A stretch of 64,000 nt of DNA from Deltaproteobacteria bacterium (GCA_006226375.1 SBHC01000083.1:45917-109916), one strand, 5' to 3'; numbered from the stretch's first letter, positions 27,630 through 38,358 are shown. A program made the numbers and translations. The notes: generated from the letters alone by a model not told the origin.

Positions 27630-27638
27630 GAGAGTTGC
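27612..27638 (-). promoter_or_regulatory. Distal FliA/WhiG-like promoter of the 603-residue gene
   Basis: Minus-strand GCAA (27635-27638), a 15-base spacer beginning CTCTCTT and ACCGATAA (27612-27619). The -35, spacer length and start of the spacer match the sctI promoter at 56590-56616 (GCAA, then CTTTCTT, then GCCGATAA). Confidence 0.62.
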
Positions 27639-27821
27639 TCTTTTCTTGTTGCTTTTCCCATGATTCGTGGTTACTTCCCTACATGATGCAAAATTCAGGG
27701 CATATTCAAGAGTCTTGCATCGTTTCCATCTTGCAGCAGGGAGAGTATCATTCTTCCACAACATCATCCATGGACAAGGACAAGTTTGGTCGTCGGAGCG
27801 CAGAGGGTGCAGGATAATCCA

Positions 27822-28184
27822 ATGAAAGAGACAGTTTCGCAAGTATGGGCTATGAGCGACAGGAAACGAAAAGGTGACCGCGACGATGGCGGCTCTACCG
27901 TACTGGATCCCAAGGCCAAGCCAAAAACCAAAAAGCCGAAGCTGTACAAGGTCCTTCTGCACAACGACGACTATACCACAATGGAGTTTGTGGTTCACAT
28001 CCTTCAAAAGATCTTCCACAAAAACCACGCAGAAGCCAGCCATTTGATGTTGTACGTGCACCGCAAGGGACAGGCTGTGATTGGCGTGTACACCTACGAC
28101 GTTGCAGAGACCAAGGTCAAGCAAGTTGAGGAGCTCGCCAAAGAACAGGGTTACCCCCTGCTTTGTACGATGGAACCAGAGTGA
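27822..28184 (+). CDS. clpS: ATP-dependent Clp protease adaptor ClpS
   Basis: Adaptor of 120 residues that delivers N-degron substrates to ClpAP. The conserved core is visible: KVLLHNDDYTTMEFVVHIL holds the N-degron pocket (HNDDYT), followed by AEASHLMLYVHRKGQAVIGVY and the C-terminal strand. An unstructured Lys/Asp-rich N-terminal extension of about 35 residues is normal; in other species it engages ClpA. ATG 27822, seven bases after AGGA, is preferred over 27852, which has no ribosome-binding site. clpA follows 97 bases downstream. Confidence 0.95.
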   Translation: MKETVSQVWAMSDRKRKGDRDDGGSTVLDPKAKPKTKKPKLYKVLLHNDDYTTMEFVVHILQKIFHKNHAEASHLMLYVHRKGQAVIGVYTYDVAETKVKQVEELAKEQGYPLLCTMEPE

Positions 28185-28280
28185 GACAAGCCCTCCGATT
28201 GACGGTAGCTATCACCGTCTACGTTATTGGAGACCCTCTCCAGTAGCGGCAACGACAAGGGATCAGGGAGCCGAGAATTG

Positions 28281-30599
28281 ATGTTTTCAGAAGAAGTCGA
28301 AATCGCCATCAACGTGGCCGTTAGCGATGCAAGCGTTCGACGTCATGAGTACGCTGGCTTGGAGCACTTGCTCTACGCGTTGCTCCTCGATGACGCCACA
28401 CGCAAGCACCTCACGCGGGCCGGCGGTAAGACCAGCATGCTCAAGGCCGAATTGGAAGAATTTCTAGAGTCCAAAATTGAGTCTGTACGCGGCAACCAAG
28501 TCGTGCAACCCGACCTCTCCATGTCCTTGCGTCGCGTTCTCAACCGAGCCATGTTCCACGGCCAAAACTTTGATTTGGAACAGGTCCTTGGGATCCATGT
28601 GATTGCCGAGATGTACAAAGAAAAAGAGAGCTTCGCTGTCTATTTGTTGGAGCGCTGCGGTCTGTCCAAGGCCGAATTTCTGCGCTACATCAGCCACGGC
28701 ATCGACGAAGACCTCGACGAGAAAGACGACGAAGACGAAGACCGAGAGTACGCGTTTGAAGGCGACGGAGACGAAGACTCCGAAGAAGATGACGACAAAA
28801 AAGATCCGCTCAAAGCCTTCACCAGCAACCTCAACCAGCGCGCCAAAGATGGCCTGATCGATCCGTTGATTGGTCGCAGCAAAGAGATGGAGCGAACCAT
28901 TCATGTGCTCGCTCGCCGACGCAAGAACAACCCACTCTTCGTGGGGGACTCGGGCGTCGGAAAGACTGCAATGGCTGAAGGTCTGGCTCGTCGCATCGTA
29001 GATGGTGAAGTCCCTGATGCTGTGAAAGAGATGGAGATCTACAGCCTCGACATGGGAACCTTGATCGCCGGTACTCGCTACCGTGGCGACTTTGAAGCCC
29101 GTCTTAAGTCTGTGGTCAAAGCCATTAAGAAACTCCCTGGCGCGGTCTTGTTCATCGATGAAATTCACACCCTTGTGGGTGCTGGCGCTGTGTCAGGTGG
29201 AGCGATGGACGCGTCCAACCTGCTCAAACCCGCGCTCAACAGCGGTGAACTTCGATGCATTGGAAGCACCACCTACAAAGAGTTCCGTAACTACTTTGAG
29301 AAGGACCGAGCCCTCGCTCGTCGCTTCCAGAAGATCGACATCACGGAGCCCAACCGCGACGACGCTATCGCCATCTTACGAGGTTTGAAGCAAACCTACG
29401 AAGAGTACCACGGTGTCACCTACACCGAGGACGCGATCGAAGCGGCCGTCGACCTGTCGACCAAGCACCTCCACGAGCGTCGCCTCCCCGACAAGGCTAT
29501 CGACCTGATCGACGAAGCGGGCGCCATGGTTAAGCTTAACCCCGACATGGAAAACGAGATCGGCGAACCCATCATCGAACGTGTGGTGTCGAGCATTGCG
29601 CGAATCCCCTCCAAGGATGTCACGCTCTCCGACAAAGAACGCTTGGCCAAACTCGAAGCCGACTTGAAAGACGTTGTCTTCGGCCAAGACAACGCCATCA
29701 TGGAAGTGGTTTCTGCCGTCAAGCTCGCTCGGGCCGGTCTTAACCCACCCGAAAAGCCGCTCGGTAACTTCGTCTTCACCGGTCCTACTGGAGTCGGTAA
29801 GACGGAAGTCGCGCGTCAACTCGCCAAGACCCTTGGCATCGAGCTGATCCGCTTCGACATGAGTGAGTACATGGAGCGTCACGCGGTCAGTCGCTTGATC
29901 GGTGCACCTCCAGGATACGTTGGCTTTGACCAAGGTGGTCTCTTGACCGAAGCGATCAACAAGCACCCCCACGCTGTGCTGCTGCTCGACGAGATCGAAA
30001 AAGCTCACCCCGATATGTTCAACATCCTGCTCCAGGTGATGGACCACGGGAAACTCACCGACAACAACGGTCGAACGGCTGACTTCCACAATGTCATCCT
30101 GATCATGACTAGTAACGTCGGCGCTCGCGAACTCGCCTCCCGACGCATCGGGTTCAGCAGCGATCTGCAAATGGGCGACGATGACAAAGCCTTCCAGCGC
30201 GCGTTCAGCCCGGAATTCCGAAACCGCCTCGACGCCCGGATCCGGTTCGCACCGCTTCAACCCGAAGTGATGGAGCGCATCGTCGACAAGTTCATGAAGG
30301 AGCTCATGATCCAACTGGAGCAACGCAGCGTCTCCATTGAACTGTCCGACACCGCCATCGCCCACCTCGCTGAAAAAGGCTTTGACCCGTTGATGGGGGC
30401 TCGACCCTTGAGCCGCGTGATCAAGGAAACCGTCAAGCAACCCATCAGCGAAGAAGTCCTCTTCGGCGCGCTCGAAAACGGCGGTTCCGTCTTCGTGGAT
30501 TACAACAAAGAAGAAGACAAACTCACCTTCTCCTACGAATCCAAAGAATCCGAACCCGAAGACGAATCCGACACCGAAGCCCCCACCCTCGAAGCCTAA
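28281..30599 (+). CDS. clpA: ATP-dependent Clp protease ATP-binding subunit ClpA
   Basis: AAA+ unfoldase of 772 residues that works with ClpP and the adjacent ClpS. Residues 1-145 form the Clp N-domain ([27 protein letters not shown]), followed by a very acidic linker of about 40 residues. Module 1 has Walker A GDSGVGKT near residue 222 and Walker [15 protein letters not shown]. Module 2 has GPTGVGKT near 503, the pore loop GYVGFDQGG and Walker [14 protein letters not shown]. There is no ClpB middle coiled coil. The ATG at 28281 begins the conserved N-domain; an in-frame ATG at 28227 would add an unconserved 18 residues. The C-terminus is acidic. Confidence 0.97.
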   Translation: MFSEEVEIAINVAVSDASVRRHEYAGLEHLLYALLLDDATRKHLTRAGGKTSMLKAELEEFLESKIESVRGNQVVQPDLSMSLRRVLNRAMFHGQNFDLEQVLGIHVIAEMYKEKESFAVYLLERCGLSKAEFLRYISHGIDEDLDEKDDEDEDREYAFEGDGDEDSEEDDDKKDPLKAFTSNLNQRAKDGLIDPLIGRSKEMERTIHVLARRRKNNPLFVGDSGVGKTAMAEGLARRIVDGEVPDAVKEMEIYSLDMGTLIAGTRYRGDFEARLKSVVKAIKKLPGAVLFIDEIHTLVGAGAVSGGAMDASNLLKPALNSGELRCIGSTTYKEFRNYFEKDRALARRFQKIDITEPNRDDAIAILRGLKQTYEEYHGVTYTEDAIEAAVDLSTKHLHERRLPDKAIDLIDEAGAMVKLNPDMENEIGEPIIERVVSSIARIPSKDVTLSDKERLAKLEADLKDVVFGQDNAIMEVVSAVKLARAGLNPPEKPLGNFVFTGPTGVGKTEVARQLAKTLGIELIRFDMSEYMERHAVSRLIGAPPGYVGFDQGGLLTEAINKHPHAVLLLDEIEKAHPDMFNILLQVMDHGKLTDNNGRTADFHNVILIMTSNVGARELASRRIGFSSDLQMGDDDKAFQRAFSPEFRNRLDARIRFAPLQPEVMERIVDKFMKELMIQLEQRSVSIELSDTAIAHLAEKGFDPLMGARPLSRVIKETVKQPISEEVLFGALENGGSVFVDYNKEEDKLTFSYESKESEPEDESDTEAPTLEA

Positions 30600-30901
30600 T
30601 CCTCCTCCCCCGTTTATGATCCCCCGTTTTTTATAAACCCCCAAATGAATTTGGGGGCTAGGTTCATACGTCATTTTTCATTCCCACGCATGAACGCGGG
30701 GACCATTCACGGTTGCGCCTTCGTTATGGGTGGGACGGGGGAATGGTTTCCGCCATTTTTGAAGGTTTGATTCTTTGCTTCCCACAACAATGACAAACGG
30801 ACTTCGAAGGCCGCGTGTGGCCACGGGTGTTCTGTTTCTTGCGACTCGTTTGGAGAGACTCATTGGGTTGACGTAGAAATCGTCATTGTGAGGAAGCTAC
30901 T
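30600..30901. other. Intergenic region between clpA and the RHS gene
   Basis: 302 bases holding a small hairpin just after clpA (30639-30658) and otherwise nothing recognised. It probably contains the RHS gene promoter, but I cannot place the hexamers with confidence. Confidence 0.4.
30639..30658 (+). terminator. Possible hairpin terminator after clpA
   Basis: A 9-bp perfect stem CCCCCAAAT/ATTTGGGGG with a 2-base loop lies 40 bases past the clpA stop. There is no T-run on either side, so termination is uncertain. Confidence 0.35.
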
Positions 30902-33900
30902 ATGCAACAAATACTGTTTCGTTTGATCTTGGTTGGATGTTTTTGGGGACTTGGTTTCTCCGCGTTGGCGCAAACTTCGGGTATGTCGAGCAATGTCTTG
31001 GTCTTACCAACAGGACCTGGATCGTTGGGCGGCATAGGAGAAAACGTGCAAGCCAATCTCAATATGGGGATGATGTCTTACCCCATTGATATTGTTCTCC
31101 CAAAAGGGCGGCACAACGTTCAACCCAACATCCGAGTGACATACAACTCGTCAGCTGGGGCTGGGATGATGGGCATCGGTTGGAGCTTGCAAACCGGTGG
31201 GGCGATTGAGCGTCTCACGGTGAGGGGGCTACCCACTTATACCAACCAGGACAAGTTCTACGGTGGCACCGGCGAGCTTGTGAAGATCCCAAACTCACCG
31301 TTCTATCGGTCGAGGTACGAAGGGAGCTTTGTTCGTTACCGTTGGATGCAAAAAGATGCCAACGATCAACAAGGTTATTGGGTTGCTGAGTTTCCTGACG
31401 GAAGCAAGGCCTACTACGGAGCTGACCGAAACGGTAAGAGCAACGACAGCAGCCAGGTTCGTGGCACCCAAGGGACCTTCCGATGGGAGATGGTCGACTT
31501 CGTAGACCGCAACGGAAACCGCATTGAGTACAGTTACATCAAGTACGGTTCACAGAGCTACATGGATCAGATTCGCTGGGTCTTTGACGCACAGGGAAAT
31601 GCTCTCTACCAGATCAACTTTCTCTACGAAGATCGGCCCGACCCCATTTCGGATGGCAAGCCCGGCTTTGATGTCCAAACCACCAAGCGGCTCAAGGAGC
31701 TGACCATCCTCTCGAACGGTACGAGGTTTCGGAGCTATTCGTTTGCCTTTGAGGACCAAACAGGACTCTCTCGTCTGATCCAGGTTGTTCGCTACGGGCG
31801 TGACCCCAAAGTTCCTTATCCTGTCGCGTTTACCATGAAGTACTCGGACGCGACGTTCTCTCCCGCCAACAGCAAAATGGTGGTGATGCCGACGTCGTTA
31901 GGACTCAACTTTGCCCAAAACAACGCCGGGTTCCTCGATATCAATGGTGATGGACTTCCCGATGTCGTTGATACCACCAATCCCAAACATCGGTTTCATT
32001 TGAATCAATTGACCATCAAGTCCGATATGACCCAAGGGGCTCACGACTTTCCTGCCGCCAGTCGAAAAGACAACCCCATCGAAACCAACGCCAAACTTTC
32101 GAGCCCAACGGTTCAGTTGATGGACGCCAACGGTGACGGGTTTACCGATCTTGTCGACGCTGTGAACAAGAAAATGTACTTGAACAAAGGCAACTCACAG
32201 TGGGAACCAGGCACCCTCGCCGTTCAAAACTACCCCATCTCTGGGCGAGATCTTGATGTTCGCTTCTTTGATTACAACGGTGACAAGCAAATCGATATCA
32301 TCCGCAGCGATGGAACCAGCACCTCCTACTGGATCAACGAAGGCAACGGCGCCTGGACACGTGTTGTCGGTGGGCAGGACATTGGCCTCAGCTTCTCGAA
32401 AGATCGACTGCGACTGATTGACATCAACGGCGATGGTTTGATGGATGTCGTCCATATCACCACAAGCAGCCTTCGCTACAAGAAGTACCTGGGTTATGGG
32501 AAGTGGTCGGGCTGGATTAGCATGACCGTACCTGGCATTGACAAGTATCCCTTGTCCACCCAAGCCCAATTTGCCGACGTGAATGGCGATGGTATGGCTG
32601 ATATGGTCGCCTTCCTTGGAACCAGCCTCGTGTACTTTGTCAACCAGAACGGCATGGCGTTCCGTGCTGGGCAGCAGCTGCAGGCTTTCCAAGGAGTAGA
32701 CATCCCTGACAGCACCAAAAGCACCGTGCGAATCGCCGATATCAACGGGAACGGGTCCCGAGACATTATCTGGATCGACTCGTCTGGAAAGGTGACCTAC
32801 CTGGAACTCTTCGGCAAGCGCCCCAACTTAATGACAGAGATCTCCAACGGCATCGGTCAACGCATCAACATCGCCTATGGCTCCAGCGTTAACTTTTACT
32901 TGCGTGATCAAGCATGTGACCCAGCCAAGGACAAAGCTTGTGGCGGACCCTGGCAAAGCAAAATGCCCATGGCTTTCCCGGTGGTTACAACCATCACCAC
33001 CTGGGCCTCGCACTCCGACAAGCCCACAGGCCAGGCTTTTCCTACCCAAGACGAAAAGCCCATCGTCCGACAAGTCTTCTATCATGACGGATTCTACGAC
33101 GGAAACGAAAAGAAGTTTCGCGGGTTTCGGAACGTAGAGTCGCTCTATCTGGGTGACGCTTCCGTCCTCACGCGTCGCGACCTCATTGTCTTTGACGTGG
33201 GAGACAAAGATCCGTACTTCCACGGCAAAATGCTTCAGAACGTGATGACGGATGAGTCTGGGAAGATCTACAAAGAAACCCGGATGGAGTGGAAAGATTG
33301 TGGCACTGTGGCCGGAGTGGACAAAGGACTGACTCCACCAGTTCGCTTCATTTGTCAGGCCGCCAACGAATCCACGATCAAAGAAGGTGAGGCAGACAGC
33401 GCCAAGTGGAAGACTCTCCGCAGTGAAGCCACATACGATGGCTTTGGAAACGTAGTCCTTAGCGCGAGCCTTGGAGAGAAAAACGTCAAGGGCGATGAAA
33501 AATACACGCGCTCTGTGTTCATCACGCCTGCCGACCCCAAGTCTGACAAGTCTCTTTGGTTTCTTCGTTTTCCCCAAAGCATCGAATACTGCGCCGATTT
33601 GCAGAAGCCTTGCGCGAAGGTCACCTACTACTACGACGGACCAGCCTTTGAAGGTTTGCCGGTGGGCCAACTTTCCCAAGGCAATCTCTCACGCATAATG
33701 GCCTTGGAAGACCTGCAAGGACAAGCTGAAGTCGCCTTGATTCGGGCCAAATACGACAGTCATGGAAACTTGGTAGAAAGAAAACGAGCCTCGGGAGTCA
33801 CAAGAACATTCACCTATGACTCTGTCTACCACAACTTTCCAGCCAGTGAGTCGATCAAGGTTGGAAACATGACTCTGACCTCTTCAGCCGAGTGGGACTA

Positions 33901-36900
33901 CAACCTCGGAGCCATCCTTCGTTCCAAGGATATGAACGGGTTAACAACCACATACAGCTACGATGGTTTTGGCCGAATGGTCTCGATGTCGATGCCCGGT
34001 GACCCAACAGGGAAGCCTTCGTTGGAGTATGCCTATGAGCTGAAAGCACCCATCAGCCGGATCATTACGAAGAGCCGCTCGACACTGGGGGGAGCGCAAG
34101 ACCGGTTGGTGGTTCAATGCATCGATGGTTTGGGCCGGAAGTTTATGGTCATGCAACAGGTCGCCAACGGACGCTTTCTGGTCTCCCGACAGAACTCCTT
34201 CAACAGCGTAGGTTTGGTGGAGCGAGTTTGGAATTCGTACGAAAACGACGGGACCTGCTCGTTTGCCACCAAAGACTCGAAAACGCCTTCGTCCCAGTTC
34301 TTCTACGATGCCATGCGACGTCTTGTGAAGCGTACGTTTGCGGACGGTTCGATGAACACGACAGTCTACAAGCCTCTGGAGCGTCACGAGTTTGATGAAA
34401 ACGACAACGATCCGTCTTCGCCTTTTCATCAAACTCCCAACATCACCAAGATGGATGGGCAGATGCGGATGGTGGAAATGACTGAGGGGAGCAACTCCAA
34501 AAGTCAACGAACCACCCGGTACATCTACAGCCACCTCCACTTGCATCACCTCGACAAGATCGTGGCCTTTGTCATGCCTGACGGTTCAACCAAGCGGAAC
34601 ACTTACAATCTCTTGGGCTACTTGAAAGAAATCCAGCATGTCGACGGCACTACCACTACCTTTCAGTACAACCAAGATGGCCAAGTAGTGGAGCGGAAGG
34701 ACCGAAGAGGAAAGGTCGTTCAAGTCACGTTCGATGAAGCCGGTCGTGTTCTCACCCAACAGGAAAAGGGTAACGCTGCAACCCTGATTCGGTACCACTA
34801 CGACACACCCAGCAAGGACTTCCCTGAGGCAACCTTCACAAAAGGTCGTCTGGTTCAGGTGGACTACCCTTGGGGTTCTCTGAGCACGAGCTTCTCCAAC
34901 CGTGGCGATGTGGTCGAAAAACGCCACACCTTCATGGGCGTTACCTTCGCAAAAACGTTCACCTACAACAACCTGAGCGAGGCGATGTCGCAGACCTATC
35001 CTGACAAGCGAACGTTGAAGTACCAGCGTGATATGGGTGGCCGAGTTGTTGGAATCGATGGGTTTGTTGCGGGTCTGACATACAACCCGCAAGGTGCACC
35101 CCAGTCGCAAACGTTTGCCAACCAGCTCAAAATGGAGATGGTGTTTGATGTGCGTTCTCGGTTACAAAGTCGTAAGGTAACAGGCCCTTCGACGTACGGT
35201 TTCACCCTTGCTTACGACAAGTCAGGCAACATCCTTCGATGGGACGAGATGACAGGGCAAGCCACAGCCAATCACTCGTACACTTACGACGCCCTGGACC
35301 GTTTGACCCAGGCTTCCCTGGCCGGAGGCAAGGAAGTCTTAACCTATGGCATCAACTCGGATGATAACCTGACGGAAAAGACGTCGAGTTTGAGCACTCA
35401 AAGCCTTGCTCATGTCGGGGCTTACACCTATGACCCCAAGAAGATTCACGCGGTGACAACGGCTGGAACCACTTCCTTGAAGTACGATGCAGGTGGGTTT
35501 GTTACATCACGTGGCAACCAACAAATGACCTGGGAGTATCGCGGGCAGCTTCAGGCTGTCACTCAAAACAGCCAGGAGGTCGCGAGGTTTTGGTATGACC
35601 ACAACGCCTCTCGCGTGATCAAAAAAGAACAAGGTCTCTACACGTTCTATCCGTTTGGAGACTTTTGGATAAAGAACGGTGAAGCGTTGGTGCACCCGGT
35701 TCTTAATGGAAGCGTTGTTGCTCGTTGGAGCCAACCTTCGATTCTGGCAACGTTCTATGACGATCTTGCCCCTGCTACAGGAACACAGCAACTTCAACCG
35801 CAGCCCGACGGCGTGATCAATGTTGCGGATGCCTGGCTGTATCACGCCTCACGGAACAAGTTGGTGGAGGTTCCTCTCAAGAAGCGACCCATGGATCTGG
35901 ACCTGACCCAGAACATGTTGGAAGCCTCCTTGTCCCGGATGCTAACAGATGGAAAAGAAGAGAAGTTGTTCTTTGCTACGGACCACCTTGGCTCGGTTCG
36001 AATGGTCACCGATGCACAAGGGGCTGTGGTGCAAACCAAGTCGTATTACCCGTATGGTACCGTGAAGGAACAGAGTTCAAACAGAGAATTTTTGGGTTTC
36101 CAAGCGACAGAGTTGGATCGCTCGACCCAAGCCAATTACTTTGGAGCCCGGTATCTGGATACACGTTTGGCCCGCTGGCTGAGTCCTGATCCCATGTTTC
36201 TCCAAGCCAACGGCTCTGCGGATGAATGGAATCGCTACTCTTCTGTGAGGCACAACCCTATCTTGTACCGGGATGTCGGAGGGTTTGCATCTGAAAACTC
36301 GTCTGATATCGGTGTATATATATCCCTGGGAATCACTGCTGCTGTTATGCTCACAACAGGCATTACTCGTGCGGTTAATTTTAACAACACGAAAGGGAAC
36401 CGGGGTGGGCGAAGCAAGACTGCCTCCATCGCCTTGATGATAGGGCAGTTTTCAACGGTGCTCTTGGCCGCAGGAGCTGCAGGAGCTACTGCCTCAGGAA
36501 ATGCCGAGGCCTTCCAGATCTTAGGAACGTCGATGCTTGCGATCTCTGCCTTGAATGCGGTGTCTTCCGCTTATGAAATTCACAGGCAAAATGTGCGGAT
36601 CAAGCACCACAATCATACGCGCTACAAGCGAAAGGCTCACAAGCTATCGGTTGGTTTTCGTGCCTCTCGCTTGATGATGGCTGGCGCCGAACTTGGACTA
36701 AACTTGTCTGGGAACGTGGAAGCTTCGCTCGGTTTGATGGTTGCTGGCAACGTTGCAACAGGATTGGCACTTGTCTACTCCAAAATGTTGCTTCATCGAA
36801 CCCAACACAAATCCAACATGGAAGGGAAAGCCGTTGCTTTTTTGTTTGGGCCTGGGAGCGTTTTACACACAGCCGGCCTGAACCGCAGACGAGAGAATGT

Positions 36901-37033
36901 AAGGCGGACTTCGGAGGCCGTGCTCAAGTTCAACACAAGGCGAAGGAAAAACAGGGAGAACTTTGCGAAGAATCCGTTCGTCAACTTTGTTCGATTCGTC
37001 GCACGTGGGTTTAAGCGAGCCAAGAAGAAGTAG
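30902..37033 (+). CDS. SpvB / FG-GAP / TcdB-middle / RHS repeat protein (toxin-like)
   Basis: Giant protein of 2043 residues with a signal peptide (residues 1-24, ending ALAQ). The SpvB-type N-terminal domain follows (YPIDIVLPKGRHNVQP, GMMGIGWSLQTGGAIERL). At about 340-625 come six FG-GAP-type calcium motifs (DINGDGLPDVVD, DANGDGFTDLVD, DYNGDKQIDII and others), then a TcdB-middle-like segment (MTEISNGIGQRINIAYG). RHS/YD repeats fill about 990-1700, and the RHS core (YFGARYLDTRLARWLSPDP) ends near 1765. Such proteins form a shell that encloses a variable C-terminal toxin. Here the C-terminal 270 residues contain about five hydrophobic helices and a very basic end (RGFKRAKKK), with no known nuclease or deaminase motif. 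No obvious immunity gene follows; the next gene is antisense. Confidence 0.93.
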   Translation: MQQILFRLILVGCFWGLGFSALAQTSGMSSNVLVLPTGPGSLGGIGENVQANLNMGMMSYPIDIVLPKGRHNVQPNIRVTYNSSAGAGMMGIGWSLQTGGAIERLTVRGLPTYTNQDKFYGGTGELVKIPNSPFYRSRYEGSFVRYRWMQKDANDQQGYWVAEFPDGSKAYYGADRNGKSNDSSQVRGTQGTFRWEMVDFVDRNGNRIEYSYIKYGSQSYMDQIRWVFDAQGNALYQINFLYEDRPDPISDGKPGFDVQTTKRLKELTILSNGTRFRSYSFAFEDQTGLSRLIQVVRYGRDPKVPYPVAFTMKYSDATFSPANSKMVVMPTSLGLNFAQNNAGFLDINGDGLPDVVDTTNPKHRFHLNQLTIKSDMTQGAHDFPAASRKDNPIETNAKLSSPTVQLMDANGDGFTDLVDAVNKKMYLNKGNSQWEPGTLAVQNYPISGRDLDVRFFDYNGDKQIDIIRSDGTSTSYWINEGNGAWTRVVGGQDIGLSFSKDRLRLIDINGDGLMDVVHITTSSLRYKKYLGYGKWSGWISMTVPGIDKYPLSTQAQFADVNGDGMADMVAFLGTSLVYFVNQNGMAFRAGQQLQAFQGVDIPDSTKSTVRIADINGNGSRDIIWIDSSGKVTYLELFGKRPNLMTEISNGIGQRINIAYGSSVNFYLRDQACDPAKDKACGGPWQSKMPMAFPVVTTITTWASHSDKPTGQAFPTQDEKPIVRQVFYHDGFYDGNEKKFRGFRNVESLYLGDASVLTRRDLIVFDVGDKDPYFHGKMLQNVMTDESGKIYKETRMEWKDCGTVAGVDKGLTPPVRFICQAANESTIKEGEADSAKWKTLRSEATYDGFGNVVLSASLGEKNVKGDEKYTRSVFITPADPKSDKSLWFLRFPQSIEYCADLQKPCAKVTYYYDGPAFEGLPVGQLSQGNLSRIMALEDLQGQAEVALIRAKYDSHGNLVERKRASGVTRTFTYDSVYHNFPASESIKVGNMTLTSSAEWDYNLGAILRSKDMNGLTTTYSYDGFGRMVSMSMPGDPTGKPSLEYAYELKAPISRIITKSRSTLGGAQDRLVVQCIDGLGRKFMVMQQVANGRFLVSRQNSFNSVGLVERVWNSYENDGTCSFATKDSKTPSSQFFYDAMRRLVKRTFADGSMNTTVYKPLERHEFDENDNDPSSPFHQTPNITKMDGQMRMVEMTEGSNSKSQRTTRYIYSHLHLHHLDKIVAFVMPDGSTKRNTYNLLGYLKEIQHVDGTTTTFQYNQDGQVVERKDRRGKVVQVTFDEAGRVLTQQEKGNAATLIRYHYDTPSKDFPEATFTKGRLVQVDYPWGSLSTSFSNRGDVVEKRHTFMGVTFAKTFTYNNLSEAMSQTYPDKRTLKYQRDMGGRVVGIDGFVAGLTYNPQGAPQSQTFANQLKMEMVFDVRSRLQSRKVTGPSTYGFTLAYDKSGNILRWDEMTGQATANHSYTYDALDRLTQASLAGGKEVLTYGINSDDNLTEKTSSLSTQSLAHVGAYTYDPKKIHAVTTAGTTSLKYDAGGFVTSRGNQQMTWEYRGQLQAVTQNSQEVARFWYDHNASRVIKKEQGLYTFYPFGDFWIKNGEALVHPVLNGSVVARWSQPSILATFYDDLAPATGTQQLQPQPDGVINVADAWLYHASRNKLVEVPLKKRPMDLDLTQNMLEASLSRMLTDGKEEKLFFATDHLGSVRMVTDAQGAVVQTKSYYPYGTVKEQSSNREFLGFQATELDRSTQANYFGARYLDTRLARWLSPDPMFLQANGSADEWNRYSSVRHNPILYRDVGGFASENSSDIGVYISLGITAAVMLTTGITRAVNFNNTKGNRGGRSKTASIALMIGQFSTVLLAAGAAGATASGNAEAFQILGTSMLAISALNAVSSAYEIHRQNVRIKHHNHTRYKRKAHKLSVGFRASRLMMAGAELGLNLSGNVEASLGLMVAGNVATGLALVYSKMLLHRTQHKSNMEGKAVAFLFGPGSVLHTAGLNRRRENVRRTSEAVLKFNTRRRKNRENFAKNPFVNFVRFVARGFKRAKKK

Positions 37034-37050
37034 AGCCTGGAGCACCTGGC

Positions 37051-38358
37051 TTAGCGGCGGGGTGTCGGCGACTCTTCCCTTAACGACGGCGCAAACGGCA
37101 AAGGGAAGACGCCGCTGCGTGCTTTGACTGGCTTCTTCGTTGCCCCTTTTTTCTTGGAGGCTCCTTCTTCTGGAGCATCGGTCTTGCCTTCCGGCTTTGA
37201 CTTGCTGGGGGTTTTGCTCTTTGTTGAGGACTTCTTTTTGGGCGATGCTCCAGGGCGAGCCCGTGCTGGGACCTTGCTGCCCGAGGCTGGCGGCCGTGCC
37301 TTGGGCTTTTTCTTGATCTTGACCAACTTGACGTTGAAGGCGAGGAACGTCAGCAGCCCTACAATCAGGGCGATGGTAATGTAAAGAACCACGCGCTGTT
37401 TGGTGTGTTCTTTGCGGTTGTCCTCTTCTATGATCGCGAGCTGTTCTTGGGTAAGAGGTCGCTGCGAAGGGTGTGTTATGGTTTGGTAAGCCATGACCGG
37501 CTGGGACTGACTTCCCATTCCCATCACGGGAACTTCACCTGAGCGAGGCATGTTGGGGGCGCGGGCAGGGACTCGTTCGCCAGGAACCTGTACCAGAAGG
37601 ACCGTTATATTGTCAGGTCCACCGCGTTGCAACGCCAAATTCAGAAGGTTTTGACAGGTTTGGTTGAGGGCTCCAGGTTGATGGGCCGCCAGGATATGAG
37701 CCAGATCTTCATCATCGGCAACAGAGGTGAGTCCGTCGGAGCAAAGCAGAAACAAGTCGCCGGGATGGAGGGCAAACGGTTCCATCGGCCGTATGTCGGG
37801 GGAGAGAGCACCGTGGGTTCCCAAAGCCCGGACCAACAAGTTGGGGTCCACGTGCTGGCGAGCCTGCGCCGGAGTTAAGCGATGGGTCTCTACGAGCCGT
37901 TCCACGGCAGAGTCATCTCGTGTCAGTCGCATCAACTCCATGTTTCGGAAGAGATAGGCCCGACTGTCACCGACATTAATGCCCGAAGCAATCTTGCAGG
38001 TGGGATCGATCCAGATCGCCACGGCTGTGCTGCCCATGCCCTGTTGGTCCTGGTGAGCCTGGCCTTGTTGGTAAATGGCTTGGTTGGCTCGTTGCAGGGC
38101 TTCTTTCAATCGCGTGGGAGGTGCTAACGCTGTGTTGGCGTGCAAGGTCGATTGAAAGGTCCGCACGGTTAACTCGGCTGCCACGGAGCCGGCTTGTGCC
38201 CCGCCCATTCCGTCCGCGACCAGGAAGAGATCGTCTCCTTGTGGGAGAGGGATATGAGACCATCGATCTTGGTTTTCAGGACGAACGTTACCGTTGTGGC
38301 TTTCTGCGTGATACGCCAAAGTCGAAGTGGGAGTTCCTGGAATGGGAGATGATGACAT
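37051..38358 (-). CDS. PP2C-family Ser/Thr protein phosphatase with C-terminal membrane helix
   Basis: Protein of 435 residues. Residues 15-250 are a PPM/PP2C domain: NVRPENQDRW (motif 1), LFLVADGMGGAQAG (metal Asp and Gly), SGINVGDSRAYLFR, LFLLCSDGLTSVADDEDL and GGPDNITVLLVQV. All metal-binding Asp positions appear present. A linker and one membrane helix (about 315-337) follow, then a Lys/Pro/Ser-rich tail beyond the membrane. The catalytic part faces the cytoplasm and should reverse Hanks-type kinase phosphorylation. Start: ATG 38358 has better spacing to AAGG than ATG 38361. Its stop faces the RHS stop with only 17 bases between. Confidence 0.94.
   Translation of the reverse strand: MSSSPIPGTPTSTLAYHAESHNGNVRPENQDRWSHIPLPQGDDLFLVADGMGGAQAGSVAAELTVRTFQSTLHANTALAPPTRLKEALQRANQAIYQQGQAHQDQQGMGSTAVAIWIDPTCKIASGINVGDSRAYLFRNMELMRLTRDDSAVERLVETHRLTPAQARQHVDPNLLVRALGTHGALSPDIRPMEPFALHPGDLFLLCSDGLTSVADDEDLAHILAAHQPGALNQTCQNLLNLALQRGGPDNITVLLVQVPGERVPARAPNMPRSGEVPVMGMGSQSQPVMAYQTITHPSQRPLTQEQLAIIEEDNRKEHTKQRVVLYITIALIVGLLTFLAFNVKLVKIKKKPKARPPASGSKVPARARPGASPKKKSSTKSKTPSKSKPEGKTDAPEEGASKKKGATKKPVKARSGVFPLPFAPSLREESPTPRR

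Noticed and set aside
30639..30658. Confident terminator after clpA
   Set aside because: Stem is perfect but has a 2-base loop and no T-run; listed only as possible.
29376..30674. 432-codon open frame antisense to clpA
   Set aside because: Lies wholly opposite a certain gene; its sequence follows from the complement of clpA codons and has no domain.
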